Source: Pseudomonadota bacterium (GTDB taxonomy: Bacteria > Pseudomonadota > Gammaproteobacteria > Enterobacterales > Enterobacteriaceae). Taken from it: a DNA stretch of 64,000 nt. Under the pieces are notes generated by a model. That model was not told the origin of the DNA, ran no database searches, and saw only the letters and a program-made list of their open reading frames with translations. Position numbers and translations under genes: made by a program. Location of the stretch: the NCBI GenBank assembly GCA_023454395.1, contig JAEYFY010000323.1, positions 4,236 through 68,235 of the forward strand, read 5' to 3'. This document shows positions 9,579 through 19,777 of this stretch, piece after piece (the stretch's first letter is position 1; each line of letters opens with the position of its first letter).

Positions 9579-10608
9579 CGTCGTTAGCTATTATATTGAC
9601 AGTTGCTGTAGCGCCAACCCGCATAAGATCTTCTGGTGGATTGGTGATAGTGACTTTAACAGGAAACCGTTGTTGAACTCTAACCCAATTTAATGATTTA
9701 GGTACATAGGGCAAGTCTCTTGGGATATTAATAAGATCAGTTGACATGATCCCTCGGCTAATACCTTCTACTTTGCCTTTAATAGGGTGATTATTATCAA
9801 TCATTGAATAAATAACGACACAGTTGCCTATTTTTATATTATTTAAATCGGTTTCTTTAAAATAAGCTGAAGCATACCAAGTATCAGTATCAATTAAGGT
9901 AAATACAGACTGTCCAGAAATAATAAATTCACCAGGTGATAGTACTAATCCAGCAACGTAACCATTGCTTGGCGCTTTTACTTCAGTATTACTTAATTCC
10001 CATTCAGCCATTGCCAATGAGGTTTTTAACGATTTCACTAATGCTACTTCTGAATCTGTATTATTAATTAAAGCTTCTGAGGCGACATTTTGTTTTTGTG
10101 CCTGTTTTAATGTGACTTCTGCATCATGTTTTAATGTTCTGGCATCATCAACTTGTTGTGCGGTCACAAATCCTTTTGCTAATAATGGCTCTAATCTATT
10201 GAGTGATTGAGTCGCTAATAACAAATTGACTTGAGCACGTTTTATTTGTGCTTCTGCAACCTCTGAATTTGATGTTTCTGCAATAATAATACGTTGTTTG
10301 TTACTTAATGTTGCTTCAGCAATCATGAGTTGTTCTTTTGCTTGCTGAACTCTTAATGCGTACATAGTGGGATCGATAGTAAAGAGTAAATCCCCTTTAT
10401 TAACCTTGCTATTTTCTTTGACGTAAATAGCACTAATTCGACCTGGCACAGTTGATGATATGTTAATTTTGTTAGCGTCAATTATTGCATCTTCACTGAG
10501 TGGGTTTAACGCTGATAATTGAATGTTTTTCCACAATAAGATGAGTGTAATCACAAAAACACTCACCGTGATTATAAGCGCCAGCTTTTTTTTGATTTTT
10601 TTATCCAT
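9568..10608 (-). CDS. HlyD-family membrane fusion (adaptor) protein
   Basis: This 346-residue periplasmic adaptor has an N-terminal membrane anchor (residues 8-28). The biotinyl-lipoyl half-motif ISSTVPGRISAIYVKENSKV is near residue 50, a coiled coil spans about 90-200, and the second half-motif with APSNGYVAGLVLSPGE follows, then a beta-barrel domain. It resembles MdtN/EmrA and would bridge the FUSC pump and the TolC-type channel. It begins 3 bp after the ytcA-like gene and overlaps the FUSC gene by 11 bp. Confidence 0.87.
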   Translation of the reverse strand: MDKKIKKKLALIITVSVFVITLILLWKNIQLSALNPLSEDAIIDANKINISSTVPGRISAIYVKENSKVNKGDLLFTIDPTMYALRVQQAKEQLMIAEATLSNKQRIIIAETSNSEVAEAQIKRAQVNLLLATQSLNRLEPLLAKGFVTAQQVDDARTLKHDAEVTLKQAQKQNVASEALINNTDSEVALVKSLKTSLAMAEWELSNTEVKAPSNGYVAGLVLSPGEFIISGQSVFTLIDTDTWYASAYFKETDLNNIKIGNCVVIYSMIDNNHPIKGKVEGISRGIMSTDLINIPRDLPYVPKSLNWVRVQQRFPVKVTITNPPEDLMRVGATATVNIIANDDDC

Positions 10609-10611
10609 AAT

Positions 10612-10893
10612 TTAATAAGAAAAATAAAATAAAGAGATAGTTAAAGAAATTGATAACAATATTGCAAAATAAAAGATTAAAGGAAGTGGCAATTTATCAT
10701 CAATACCCCAATAGATAAGTAACACACGTATGACAAAAGCTCCTAATAAGCCGATAAATGTACATAACATCCAATACGGGAAATAGGAGCCTAACATACT
10801 AATAAAAGGAGAATGGCCTCGAGAACAACCTGATAACAGCAATATCATTATGCTCAAGCTAGTAATACGATAATATTTTTTTATTCTATCCAA
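10612..10893 (-). CDS. ytcA: YtcA-like small membrane lipoprotein
   Basis: This 93-residue protein has a lipobox (LLSGC, Cys23) and two more hydrophobic segments (LGSYFPYWMLCTFIGLLGAF and IFYFAILLSISLTISLFYF). Size, lipobox and position at the head of an HlyD-FUSC-TolC operon match E. coli YtcA, the first gene before mdtNOP. The start appears to be TTG at 10891-10893, because the first in-frame ATG would leave almost no signal sequence. Its role in efflux is unknown. A divergent promoter region of 270 bp separates it from mnmH. Confidence 0.7.
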   Translation of the reverse strand: MDRIKKYYRITSLSIMILLLSGCSRGHSPFISMLGSYFPYWMLCTFIGLLGAFVIRVLLIYWGIDDKLPLPLIFYFAILLSISLTISLFYFSY

Positions 10894-11163
10894 GGTAATA
10901 CACTCGTCATTTTACGATAAATTTTATGGTTCGTTTTCAACAAGATAGTTTTTTTATTTATAGTATTTAATCAATGAATTAATCTAATGCAATCCATCAA
11001 ATAGATGTTAGATGTTTTTTATCTATCAATCCATAGCATTATCTTAAATTTTTTATTGAAAGAAGGACTCCATTTTCAAATATGGCTGTAATTATGGGCG
11101 TTACATGATTTTAAGAGTATAGTAGTCAATCTTTCAGCCAGACTAGATATAACAATTTTTATT

Positions 11164-12252
11164 ATGGAATCAGCGTTTTCTGCTCAAAATATTCGACATA
11201 TTCTTGCTAATAACACACCGATTATTGATGTGCGTGCGCCTATTGAATTTAATCAAGGCGCGATCCCTCATGCTATCAATTTGCCTTTAATGAATGATGA
11301 AGAGCGTGCTGCTGTGGGGACTTGTTATAAACAGCAAGGTTCACAAAAAGCGGTTGCTTTAGGGCATCAATTGGTGAGTGGTGAAATTCGTGATAACCGT
11401 ATTGCAGCTTGGCGTGAAGCTTGTGAGCAATTTCCTAATGGTTATATTTGCTGCGCTCGAGGAGGAATGCGTTCTCATATAGTTCAGCAATGGCTTAAAG
11501 AAATAGGTGTAGATTATCCATTAATTGAAGGTGGATATAAGGCGCTAAGACAGGCTGTTATTGAAATGACCAATGAATTGGTTCAACGACCTATTATCTT
11601 AATTGGCGGATGTACCGGCAATGGAAAAACGACTTTAGTGCGTTCGTTACCTGAAGGTATTGATCTTGAAGGTATTGCACACCATCGAGGTTCATCTTTT
11701 GGTCGCACTGTAGAAGATCAATTTCCTCAAGCTACCTTTGAAAACCATCTTGGTATTGAAATGTTGAAGAAAGCACCGAAATATACACGATGGGTACTTG
11801 AGGATGAAGGCCGCGCTATTGGTGCTAATGGATTGCCTGAATGCTTACGAGCAAAAATGGCTGAGGCATCAATAGTTGTTGTTGATGATCCCTTAGAGCG
11901 TCGCATAGAACGTTTGAAGGCAGAATATTTTGATCGCATGACACATGATTATCTGGAAGCATATGGCGAAGAAAAAGGCTGGCAAGCTTACAGTGATTAT
12001 TTGCATCATGGTTTATTTGCTATCCGCCGCCGATTAGGCTCTCAAAGAGCAACAGAATTAACTCAGTTGCTAGATAATGCCCTAGAAATACAGAAAAAAG
12101 AGTCTAGCACAGAGGCGCATTTTTCTTGGTTAACACCTTTACTTAAAGAGTATTACGATCCTATGTATCGTTACCAATTAAGTAAAAAGGAAGATAAAAT
12201 TATTTACCAAGGGAGTTATGAAGAAGTCATGCAGTGGTTTAACAATAAGTAG
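11164..12252 (+). CDS. mnmH: tRNA 2-selenouridine synthase
   Basis: This 362-residue protein matches SelU/MnmH (YbbB). An N-terminal rhodanese domain ends with [10 protein letters not shown], where Cys97 is the expected catalytic residue, and is followed by a P-loop domain ([10 protein letters not shown] at about 148-157). The enzyme geranylates 2-thiouridine at the wobble position of Lys, Glu and Gln tRNAs and replaces sulfur by selenium using selenophosphate. The length is normal. No strong Shine-Dalgarno sequence precedes the ATG. It is followed by a clear terminator. Confidence 0.94.
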   Translation: MESAFSAQNIRHILANNTPIIDVRAPIEFNQGAIPHAINLPLMNDEERAAVGTCYKQQGSQKAVALGHQLVSGEIRDNRIAAWREACEQFPNGYICCARGGMRSHIVQQWLKEIGVDYPLIEGGYKALRQAVIEMTNELVQRPIILIGGCTGNGKTTLVRSLPEGIDLEGIAHHRGSSFGRTVEDQFPQATFENHLGIEMLKKAPKYTRWVLEDEGRAIGANGLPECLRAKMAEASIVVVDDPLERRIERLKAEYFDRMTHDYLEAYGEEKGWQAYSDYLHHGLFAIRRRLGSQRATELTQLLDNALEIQKKESSTEAHFSWLTPLLKEYYDPMYRYQLSKKEDKIIYQGSYEEVMQWFNNK

Positions 12253-12324
12253 ATAGTTAAGATTTCTGGTATTAAATACATATACCAAAGCAAATACCCA
12301 AAAAGCACCCAAAAAACACCAAAG

Positions 12325-12363
12325 AAAAGCCCCGTAAAAATTATATTACGGGGCTTTTTTTAG
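12325..12363. terminator. Rho-independent terminator after mnmH
   Basis: AAAGCCCCGTAA pairs with TTACGGGGCTTT around an 8-base loop and is followed by a T-run. Flanking A- and T-runs mean it can also serve the convergent DUF4184 gene. Confidence 0.9.
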
Positions 12364-12382
12364 CAATAACCAGCGGTATTAC

Positions 12383-13126
12383 TTATTTCTTAGTACGATA
12401 TAACCCTATTCCTAAGATAATCATTAAACCAAAGAAAAAAGGAACGGCTAAAGAAAGTTCAAGGAAAATAAACCGATTAATGTTAATGCCCTGCCCTTTA
12501 TTTGAGAATTGTAAAGCTAAAGGCAAAGCACATAATCCAGACAGAAAACCAATTCCAATTAAGCGATATAACTTAGTACGGTTCTCTTTTTGTGTTAGGT
12601 CGTCTTGTTTGCGCTGATATTGAATGTATTTCCAACATAAATAAAGAAGCCCTAATACAGAGCCTAAATGTTGTAATAATTTATAAATAGCAATCTCTTG
12701 GCTATCTGTCATTCTTTGTAATAATTGTGTTTGTAGTACAGAAAAAAATCTGACGGCGGTTCCTGTTTCGTGAGTAAAAGAATCCCACACAATATGTGTT
12801 ACTGCACCAATATATAGGGATAAAACAAATAGACTAAATGCCTGAATATTGGGTTTTATCGGCTCATATAAAGGAATGGGTGATACGTATTTCAATGGCT
12901 CTCGCAGTAAATAATTTAGCGCAAAGACCAGTAAACAAAAAGGAAATGCAGTATAAAACCAACCTAATAAATCATGTGCCGTTGTGGCTGATTGATATAA
13001 ACCAAAAGAATAGAGTAAATCAGGTGAAGTGCTTCCTACAATAAGTGCAGGTAAACTAAGGTTTCTTCCTATACGGGACTGTTTTATGGGGAAAACAATG
13101 GAAGGATGGGAAAAAGTCCACGGCAT
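12383..13126 (-). CDS. DUF4184-family integral membrane protein
   Basis: This 247-residue protein opens MPWTFSHPSIVFPI and has SPDLLYS and a conserved HIVWDSFTHETG segment, the hallmarks of DUF4184. About six membrane segments follow one another. His and Asp residues near the membrane surface suggest a metal-binding or hydrolase-like fold similar to YdjM, but activity is unknown. It is convergent with mnmH. Confidence 0.75.
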   Translation of the reverse strand: MPWTFSHPSIVFPIKQSRIGRNLSLPALIVGSTSPDLLYSFGLYQSATTAHDLLGWFYTAFPFCLLVFALNYLLREPLKYVSPIPLYEPIKPNIQAFSLFVLSLYIGAVTHIVWDSFTHETGTAVRFFSVLQTQLLQRMTDSQEIAIYKLLQHLGSVLGLLYLCWKYIQYQRKQDDLTQKENRTKLYRLIGIGFLSGLCALPLALQFSNKGQGININRFIFLELSLAVPFFFGLMIILGIGLYRTKK

Positions 13127-13408
13127 AGGAATATCTCTATAATATGAAGATGAATAATTAAAATTAGTATGAGTATATCAGTAGATTAGCTAAACTTTAT
13201 CTGATATCACAACGATTATTAAGATTAAAATCATTCATGGTGGTTAATATAAATGAGATATATCCTCCTTGTGATGGCTTGACCATTTTTGATAATGGAA
13301 TAAATATATTATTTCCAAAATGGAAATTAGAGATTGCTTTTTTGTCATTAGGTATCAGTTTCTTTGACGACTAGAATGCCTCTTCATCAGAATAATTGAG
13401 GTGGCTGG

Positions 13409-14580
13409 ATGACAAAATATATCCTTTTTAGCTTTTGTTTAGTACTTATCTATCCTCTTGGTGTGGATTTACATTTAACCGGTTTAACGGCAATAGCCAG
13501 TGATTTAGGGGCATCAGAAGCGACATTACATCAAGCTTTTCAATTTATTTAATGGGCATGGTTTCAGCCATGTTAGTTGCAGGATGGTGTAGTGATAATT
13601 TAGGGCGTAAGCCTGTTATATTGCTCGGTACAGTTATTTTCTTATTGGCATCATTTTATGCGGGAATTTCGATAACGGAAAATAACTTTTTGATCGCACG
13701 TTTTTTTCAGGGAATTGGTGCTGGGTTTTGTTATGTTGTTACCTTTGCGATATTGCGAGATACATTAGCGGAAAAACAACGCGCTAAAGTTCTTTCTATG
13801 ATAAATGGTATTACTTGTATTATTCCAGTATTAGCGCCTGTTTTAGGTTTTCTGATCTTGTTAAAGTTTAAATGGTCAGTGATGTTTTATGCCATGGCAA
13901 TCTATGGGCTATTAATCTTTATTTATTGTTTCTTTGGAATAAAAGAAACTAAACCAAAGCAATGTGCTAAAAGCAAAAGTAACAAAATTACTGGTGAATC
14001 TTTCTTAAATAGTTTCTTTTTAAGTCGTTTGCTTATTTCGTGCTTAGGAATGAGCGTGATCCTGACTTATGTTAATATCTCTCCAATCGTAATTATGCAA
14101 CAAATGCATTACACCACTGGGCAGTATTCAACAGTAATTACATTGCTTTCAATGGTCAGTATGACAACTTCGTTTATGATGCCTAAAATATTAACAAAAT
14201 TTCGTTATGAAACTATTTTGTATACTGGCTTATCGAGCTTTTTAGGTGCTGTTATTTTTCTTTTTATTGGAAAAAACAGTGATCCTCGTTGGTTCTTTGC
14301 TTCATTTTCATTATGTGGTGCGGGGTTTGCGCTGTTATTTGGTATTATAATGAGCCAAGCGCTCTCTCCGTTTAGTCAGCGTGCGGGGCTTGCCAGTTCG
14401 ATTTTAGGGATTTCGCAATTGAGTTTTGCTTCTCTCTATATCTGGACTATGGGATGGTTGGGAATATCTGCAATTAATATGCTGATGGTTATATTATCTG
14501 TTAGTTGCCTTATTGGTTTTACCTTTTTGCATCTCTTTCGTTCTTCTGGACAACAACAAAAGGTAAATTGTGATGCATAA
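13409..14580 (+). pseudogene. mdtL: Frameshifted MFS drug exporter mdtL
   Basis: An ATG at 13409 with a GAGGTGG ribosome site starts MTKYILFSFCLVLIYPLGVD, the N-terminus of MdtL. This frame stops at TAA 13550-13552 after HQAFQFI. The rest of the 12-segment exporter continues in another frame from about 13543 (IYLMGMVSAMLVAGW) to 14580. One extra T in the T-run at 13537-13540 would restore HQAFSIYLMGM, as in E. coli MdtL (HIAFSVYLAGM). The lesion looks like a single-base deletion, or a sequencing error in a homopolymer. The remainder is intact (LNGITCIIPVLAPVLG-like region and a full C-terminal half). It is followed directly by yidZ, the E. coli order. Confidence 0.85.
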
Positions 14581-15547
14581 GCCATTACATCGAATAGACT
14601 TGAATTTATTAGTTATTCTACAAATTCTTTTACAAGAGCGCAGTGTTACATTAACTGCAAAATGGTTGTCTATTTCGCCTTCAGCAGTCAGTAAAGCATT
14701 GGCTAAATTACGGGTTTGGTTTGATGATCCCCTTTTCGTTCGTAGCCCTCAAGGATTAATACCAACGCCTTTAACACTAAGTATTGAAGAATCTCTTTCT
14801 GATTTTATTAATATTGGTAACCATATAGCGGGCAAGCAAAATAGTGAAACGCCTAAAGGCGTTCATTTCAGTTTAATATTAGAATCTCCTTTACATCAGG
14901 TGCTATTAAATCGATTTCCTCTGGAAATATTGAATTATTATCCTCAATCAATGGTGCAAATACGAAATTGGGAATATAACTCGCTATCAAGCATTATTGA
15001 TGGTGATGCTGATATTGCTTTTTTAGGTCGTGAATATTACTCAGGCTCTAAAGAGGCGTTACATTTATTACCTGAAGTCATCGATTGTGAGGAGCTTTTT
15101 AGTGATACCCCATTGGTTTATGTGCGAAAAGATCATCCTTTATTCCAAGAGCCTTGGAATTTAGAGACATTTTTGCGCTATTCTCACATTTCAACAGAAT
15201 ATGATAAACGTGCGCATTGGGCGCTAGATGATATATTGGCAGAGCATGGCCGTTTACGTAATATTGCGATAACTTACACGTCATTTGAGCAAACTTTATT
15301 TACAATCTCTCAACCAAATCATGAACTTATTACTTGCTTGCCTGGATATTGCGCCCATTATATCTCTCAAGCTTTACCTAATTTAGTCACATTGCCTATC
15401 CCACTGCCAGACAGTATTTCTAAACAACTTGATATTTCATTTATTTTACTATGGCATAAGCGTCATGCGTATAATTCTAAAGTGCTGTGGTTAAGAGAAA
15501 CTATCAAAAAGAGTGTTAATCAGTTTATGCAGAAAAATACCCATTAA
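14573..15547 (+). CDS. yidZ: LysR-family regulator YidZ
   Basis: This 324-residue LysR-type regulator matches E. coli YidZ along its length. The helix-turn-helix is in the first 60 residues (RSVTLTAKWLSISPSAVSKALAKLRVWFDDPLFVRSPQGL), and the effector domain contains AFLGREYYSGSKE and IPLPDSISKQLDISFILLWHKR. E. coli yidZ is implicated in anaerobic nitric oxide protection. I chose the ATG at 14573 because AGG lies 9 bp upstream; an in-frame GTG at 14570 also exists. The gene overlaps the end of mdtL by 8 bp, so it is expressed from the mdtL promoter and may be translationally coupled to it. Confidence 0.88.
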   Translation: MHKPLHRIDLNLLVILQILLQERSVTLTAKWLSISPSAVSKALAKLRVWFDDPLFVRSPQGLIPTPLTLSIEESLSDFINIGNHIAGKQNSETPKGVHFSLILESPLHQVLLNRFPLEILNYYPQSMVQIRNWEYNSLSSIIDGDADIAFLGREYYSGSKEALHLLPEVIDCEELFSDTPLVYVRKDHPLFQEPWNLETFLRYSHISTEYDKRAHWALDDILAEHGRLRNIAITYTSFEQTLFTISQPNHELITCLPGYCAHYISQALPNLVTLPIPLPDSISKQLDISFILLWHKRHAYNSKVLWLRETIKKSVNQFMQKNTH

Positions 15548-15651
15548 AAGTTTTACTACTATTTATTTAGCTATTTAGCTATTTAGTTTCTTTTGTGTTT
15601 ACTAAAAATTATAGTCAATAAATATGATAAAAAATATAAAACTAGTTCTTC

Positions 15652-15682
15652 TTGAAAATAGAAAAAGGTGCAAATGCACCTT
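15652..15682 (-). terminator. Terminator after the MuiA-like gene
   Basis: Read on the minus strand, AAGGTGCA-TT-TGCACCTT forms a stem followed by TTTTTCTATTTT. It lies about 35 bp beyond the stop of the gene ending at 15717. Confidence 0.75.
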
Positions 15683-15716
15683 CTTCTATTTTACTTTTAA
15701 ATTTAGAAGAGAAAAA

Positions 15717-17375
15717 TTATAACCCCATAACTTGTCTATTTTTAGGATAAGAAAGAGTGTAATTTAGAGGTAATGATTTTTCCTCTTTTGCACCTAATGT
15801 GATATCCCACTTAATTTCGCCAGTATCTTTATCAAGTATGCCATCTTTATAAACGGCATCTGTTACATTGATATTGTTTTCCTGACTAAGTGGTAGTTGA
15901 TCGTAAATAGTTACTTTTACAGGAGAATTGTAAGTGTTTCTTACTTTAATGGTATAACTCTCTTTTTGTTCAATTGTAGTGCCAATAAAGATAGGTTCTT
16001 TTCTTATCTTCTCATTGTTAATACGGCTAATTTGAATATTTTTATCTACCCCAAACGGAATGCTAAGTAATTCTGTTAATTCGTTAGTATTAATATAACT
16101 ATTACCCACAAAGCTATTCATATAGTAGATATTCGCGCGGCCATCGAGTAAATTCAAGTTTTCCCAATCTTTTACTTCAGCTTGTAAATAGACTTCTTCA
16201 ACTAATTTTGGCGTTGTTAAATAGCGATAATCGGCAACAACTTCTTTTTGATTAATCACTAATGTATTAGGTTCTGTGCTATTTTTTAAGCTGTAAGGTA
16301 GCGCGATAGCATGGCTTAAATTAATCCCGTTATTATTGGTGGTTACGTAACGAGTCACTCCTTTACTTAATCGCTCTCTTGGTGCTTCACTCATTGCTTC
16401 TAATGCGGGAGCTGGCATTGCCATCTTCATATCACTAGATTGTCTGAATTTCGCAGTGTTATTATAAAGAGACAAATACCAAGGTGATAAGGTTGGCGCA
16501 GTGATATTAAGTGATGGATTAGTGGATGTTAAAACCAGTTTTACTTTATCCCAATTTAGACCTGTATTTTGAATAACGTCTGCCTTGTAGGTGAGCAATA
16601 TCGGCTTATCCATTCCTTGGCTTCGAATATCATAAGCGGGTGACCATCCAGCATCTGGTGTTATATAAGAAATACGCATTTTACTGGTTAGGTTTTTTGA
16701 TGTGCCTAAAGATAAAACAATTTGCGTTTTCTCTTTTGTAATAATTGGCATATCAATTTCTAATTGGCGCGTTAATTCTTCTAATTGCTCGGTGAGTTCA
16801 GTTATCTCTTCTCTAGCTGCTTTTTGTTGATTAAGAATAGAGGTCATTTTTTGGCTAATAAAATCAAATTTTTGTGATGATTGTTCTAATGTTTGAGTAT
16901 CACCATAACCAAAGAAAGATTGATCTTTAAGTAATGCAATTTGCTCATCGCCCACATTAATATTGATATTTAATACTTCAATTCTCTTATTAATATCTTT
17001 CTGTTTTTCTATCAATACTGCAATTGCAGAGGGATAACTAGGGGCAATAGGCGTTTTTTTAACGTTAATGGTATTAATAATCACATCGTCATTATCAATG
17101 CTAATTGACAAGCTTTTAGGGTCAATATTGTTTGCAACATTGGATAAAACAACTTCACTCTGCCCTGCGGGTAAATTGAGAGTGACGTTATTATCGAGTT
17201 CGGCACCCCGTAGAAAAATAGTTGCTTGGTCGAGTTTTATCTCATAATTAAGTGGTTTAATGGGATCTACTGAATTGATCTCATTAGCAAAAGCACTCGT
17301 TGAACTAATAATAGATAGTGTAATAAGCGATAACGTTAGTCTATTGGGTTTAATCATCATTTTCATTCTATCCAT
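15717..17375 (-). CDS. Exported MuiA-like protein (DUF4140/DUF4139)
   Basis: This 552-residue protein has a signal peptide (hydrophobic LTLSLITLSIISS, cleavage near SAFA-NE). A DUF4140-type N-terminal domain follows (ATIFLRGAELDNNVTLNLPAG), then a coiled coil at about 150-225 (QKAAREEITELTEQLEELTRQ), and the C-terminal DUF4139 domain (ISYITPDAGWSPAYDIR onward, IKWDITLGAKEEKSLPLNYT near the end). It belongs to the mucoidy-inhibitor MuiA family; the molecular role is not established. The start is uncertain: MKMMIKP at residue 4 or 6 may be used instead of the first ATG. Confidence 0.8.
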   Translation of the reverse strand: MDRMKMMIKPNRLTLSLITLSIISSTSAFANEINSVDPIKPLNYEIKLDQATIFLRGAELDNNVTLNLPAGQSEVVLSNVANNIDPKSLSISIDNDDVIINTINVKKTPIAPSYPSAIAVLIEKQKDINKRIEVLNININVGDEQIALLKDQSFFGYGDTQTLEQSSQKFDFISQKMTSILNQQKAAREEITELTEQLEELTRQLEIDMPIITKEKTQIVLSLGTSKNLTSKMRISYITPDAGWSPAYDIRSQGMDKPILLTYKADVIQNTGLNWDKVKLVLTSTNPSLNITAPTLSPWYLSLYNNTAKFRQSSDMKMAMPAPALEAMSEAPRERLSKGVTRYVTTNNNGINLSHAIALPYSLKNSTEPNTLVINQKEVVADYRYLTTPKLVEEVYLQAEVKDWENLNLLDGRANIYYMNSFVGNSYINTNELTELLSIPFGVDKNIQISRINNEKIRKEPIFIGTTIEQKESYTIKVRNTYNSPVKVTIYDQLPLSQENNINVTDAVYKDGILDKDTGEIKWDITLGAKEEKSLPLNYTLSYPKNRQVMGL

Positions 17376-17651
17376 AGTTGATGAGCAGTATTAGTAAGAA
17401 CGGCAAAATAGAGATGCACTGTTGTACAAGTATATTTAGATAGTATTGCATCTCTAATAAATTAGATAACAGAATAAACTTAAAGATCTAATTGTGTGAA
17501 AGTGAAAAGAATAGATAAAACAGCATGTTAGTGTTTTTATTTAAATGAATATTTAAATAATAAGGATTATCTTAATGATGAAGAGATATTTCGCTTTTAT
17601 TAGCTTTATCTAGTCTTGTTTAGATAAGAATAAGAGAAAAACTTCACAAAT
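17376..17651. other. Intergenic stretch with no recognised gene
   Basis: About 275 bp of AT-rich sequence lie between the MuiA-like gene's start and the terminator of the amidohydrolase gene. It must hold the promoter of the MuiA-like gene. I see no RNA gene, repeat or convincing operator. Confidence 0.6.
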
Positions 17652-17688
17652 AAACAATAAAAAAGGCAGTTTGAAAATAAACTGCCTA
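17652..17688 (-). terminator. Terminator after the amidohydrolase gene
   Basis: On the minus strand AGGCAGTTT pairs with AAACTGCCT around TATTTTCA and is followed by TTTTTTATT, about 25 bp beyond the stop codon. Confidence 0.88.
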
Positions 17689-17712
17689 AGATAAAAATAT
17701 TGTTATCGATTT

Positions 17713-19113
17713 TTATTTAACAACTTCACCACTGTCGATAACCGTTTTACGCACTTTATCAGAGAAATCTTGCGCTTCTTTAATAATGGCTTTTTCATCA
17801 ACTGTTAATAATTGGCGATCTTCCATTAAGATTTTTCCATCAACAATGGTATGGCGAACATTACTTCCATTTGCACCATAAACTAATGCTGCATAAGGGC
17901 TATACATTGGCACCATGTTAGGCGATTTAGTATCGACAACGATAATATCAGCAAGTTTGCCTGATTCTAAAGATCCCAGTTTATCTTCCATATGTAATAC
18001 TTTTGCTGACCCCATTGTTGCTAGCTCTACAACAGTTAATGGTGGCATTGCAGCACGATCTTTATTCTCTAATTTATGGATTTTACCCACAAGATTTAGC
18101 TCATTCATGGTCGTGAGTGTGTTACTTGACATTGGACCATCAGTCCCTAAACCCACACGAACACCTTTTTCTAGCATTGCAACGACTGGTGCTACACCTT
18201 TCGCTGATTTAGTATTTGCACTGATATTATGAGCAACACCAACATCATATTTTTTCAGTAAATCAATATCTTTATCATCGACCATAATTGCGTGAGCCGC
18301 GATAACTTTATTATTTAATGCTCCGATATCTGCCATATATTGAACGGGGCTTTTGCCGCCAGTACGTTTAGCGATTTCTTCTTGTTCACGATCGGTTTCC
18401 GCTAAATGGATCATAACAGGAACATCAAGTTCTATTGATAACTTAGCAATTTTCTGAAGATTTTCTGTGGTATTTGTATAAGGAGCATGTGGTGCAAATG
18501 CGGGAATAATACGAGGATGATCTTTATATTCTTTAATAAAGTTTACTGCGTATTGGATACCCTCTTCTGGTGTTTTTGCATCGGCAACAGGGAAATTAAT
18601 AACAGATTCTCCCAATACTGCACGATTACCCATTTTATCAACCGTTTTGGCTACTTCATCTTCGAAATAATACATATCAACGTAAGTTGTTACGCCACCT
18701 TTTACCATTTCGATATTGGCAAGATCAGCACCTACTCTGACCATTTCACGAGAAACCATTTTGCTTTCAAGTGGAAAAATATAACGGTGAAGTCTGTCTG
18801 GCACATCATCGGCCAATGAACGAAATACAGTCATTGAACCGTGAGTGTGGGTATTAATTAAACCCGGCATCACAATATCACCATCAACATCTAATACTTT
18901 ATTGGCTTGATATTCTTTAGAAAGTTCCGGGCCACCAACGGCAATAATTTTATTTTCTTTTACGACAACAGTACCCTGTTCAATGATTTTATTTTGTTGA
19001 TCCATAGTCAGAACAGTGCCGTCAACTATCATCAAATCAGCCTGTTTTGCCGCGTAACTAGAAAAGGAGACCGCCATTACAGCCAAAGCAAGCATAGATT
19101 TAGAAAATGACAT
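17713..19113 (-). CDS. Periplasmic amidohydrolase (metal-dependent deaminase family)
   Basis: This is an amidohydrolase-superfamily enzyme of about 466 residues with the motifs of the cytosine-deaminase/S-adenosylhomocysteine-deaminase/TrzA branch. They are NTHTHG (metal-binding HxH), HLAETD, AHAIMVDD and GTDGPMSSN (metal Asp). A signal peptide (MSFSKSMLALAVMAVSFSSYA) indicates export, which is unusual because most members act in the cytoplasm. I chose the second ATG of an ATGATG pair, at 19113, because GAGAGG lies 5 bases upstream; a longer reading frame to 19182 has no ribosome site. The substrate is unknown; a purine, thioadenosine or guanidino compound is possible. It is transcribed alone, with its own terminator. 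Confidence 0.82.
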   Translation of the reverse strand: MSFSKSMLALAVMAVSFSSYAAKQADLMIVDGTVLTMDQQNKIIEQGTVVVKENKIIAVGGPELSKEYQANKVLDVDGDIVMPGLINTHTHGSMTVFRSLADDVPDRLHRYIFPLESKMVSREMVRVGADLANIEMVKGGVTTYVDMYYFEDEVAKTVDKMGNRAVLGESVINFPVADAKTPEEGIQYAVNFIKEYKDHPRIIPAFAPHAPYTNTTENLQKIAKLSIELDVPVMIHLAETDREQEEIAKRTGGKSPVQYMADIGALNNKVIAAHAIMVDDKDIDLLKKYDVGVAHNISANTKSAKGVAPVVAMLEKGVRVGLGTDGPMSSNTLTTMNELNLVGKIHKLENKDRAAMPPLTVVELATMGSAKVLHMEDKLGSLESGKLADIIVVDTKSPNMVPMYSPYAALVYGANGSNVRHTIVDGKILMEDRQLLTVDEKAIIKEAQDFSDKVRKTVIDSGEVVK

Positions 19114-19252
19114 CATTACCTCTCGTCTTGATGGGAAAATTTCCCTAAGATTATAAATAAATTCATTGGCTTTTAATATCAATTGAAAGTGAACGAGATC
19201 ACCGAATAAATAATTAATTGAAGTTATTATCGCATTTGTTTACTGATTTAAA

Positions 19253-19708
19253 TTAAGCGCGCTTTTTCTGTTGTAAAAGCCACTTATCTAATTCATTCGC
19301 AAAAAGTTGGCGGTCACGTTGACTTAAACTTGCGGGTCCTCCAGTTTGAATACCGCTTGCTCTCATCGTATCCATAAAATCACGTATATTTAAACGTTCA
19401 CGGATCGTTGCGTCAGTATAACGTTCACCTCTTGGATTGAGCGCTACTGCGCCCTTTTCTATGACTTCGGCAGCTAATGGAATATCCGCGGTAATAACTA
19501 AGTCATCTTTATTGGTGCGGCGGACAATTTCGTTATCAGCAACATCAAATCCAGCAGAAACCTGTAATGTGCGTAAAAAAGGTGATGCAGGTACAATTAA
19601 TCGTTGATTCGCAACAAAAGTAATAATCACTTTTTCTCTATCTGCGGCACGATACAACACTTCTTTGATTACTTTTGGACATGCATCAGCATCAACCCAT
19701 ATAGGCAT
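19253..19708 (-). CDS. yaiI: UPF0178 protein YaiI
   Basis: This 151-residue protein matches E. coli Yai[23 protein letters not shown], then [19 protein letters not shown] and IQTGGP. The family has a PIN-like nuclease fold with conserved acidic residues (DADACP and TADIPLA), but a biochemical role has not been demonstrated to my knowledge. It sits on the same strand as the EamA gene upstream, with 69 bp between them. Confidence 0.92.
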   Translation of the reverse strand: MPIWVDADACPKVIKEVLYRAADREKVIITFVANQRLIVPASPFLRTLQVSAGFDVADNEIVRRTNKDDLVITADIPLAAEVIEKGAVALNPRGERYTDATIRERLNIRDFMDTMRASGIQTGGPASLSQRDRQLFANELDKWLLQQKKRA

Positions 19709-19777
19709 AACAACACTCTCTTTATTATTCGGTATTAAGTGGTCTGTATTTATGGCGTTTAAAATAACACATTAATA

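Noticed and set aside
6256-10893. Firm assignment as mdtN-mdtO-mdtP
   Set aside because: Gene order agrees with E. coli, but the TolC-family protein in particular is not close enough to what I recall of MdtP to transfer the names.
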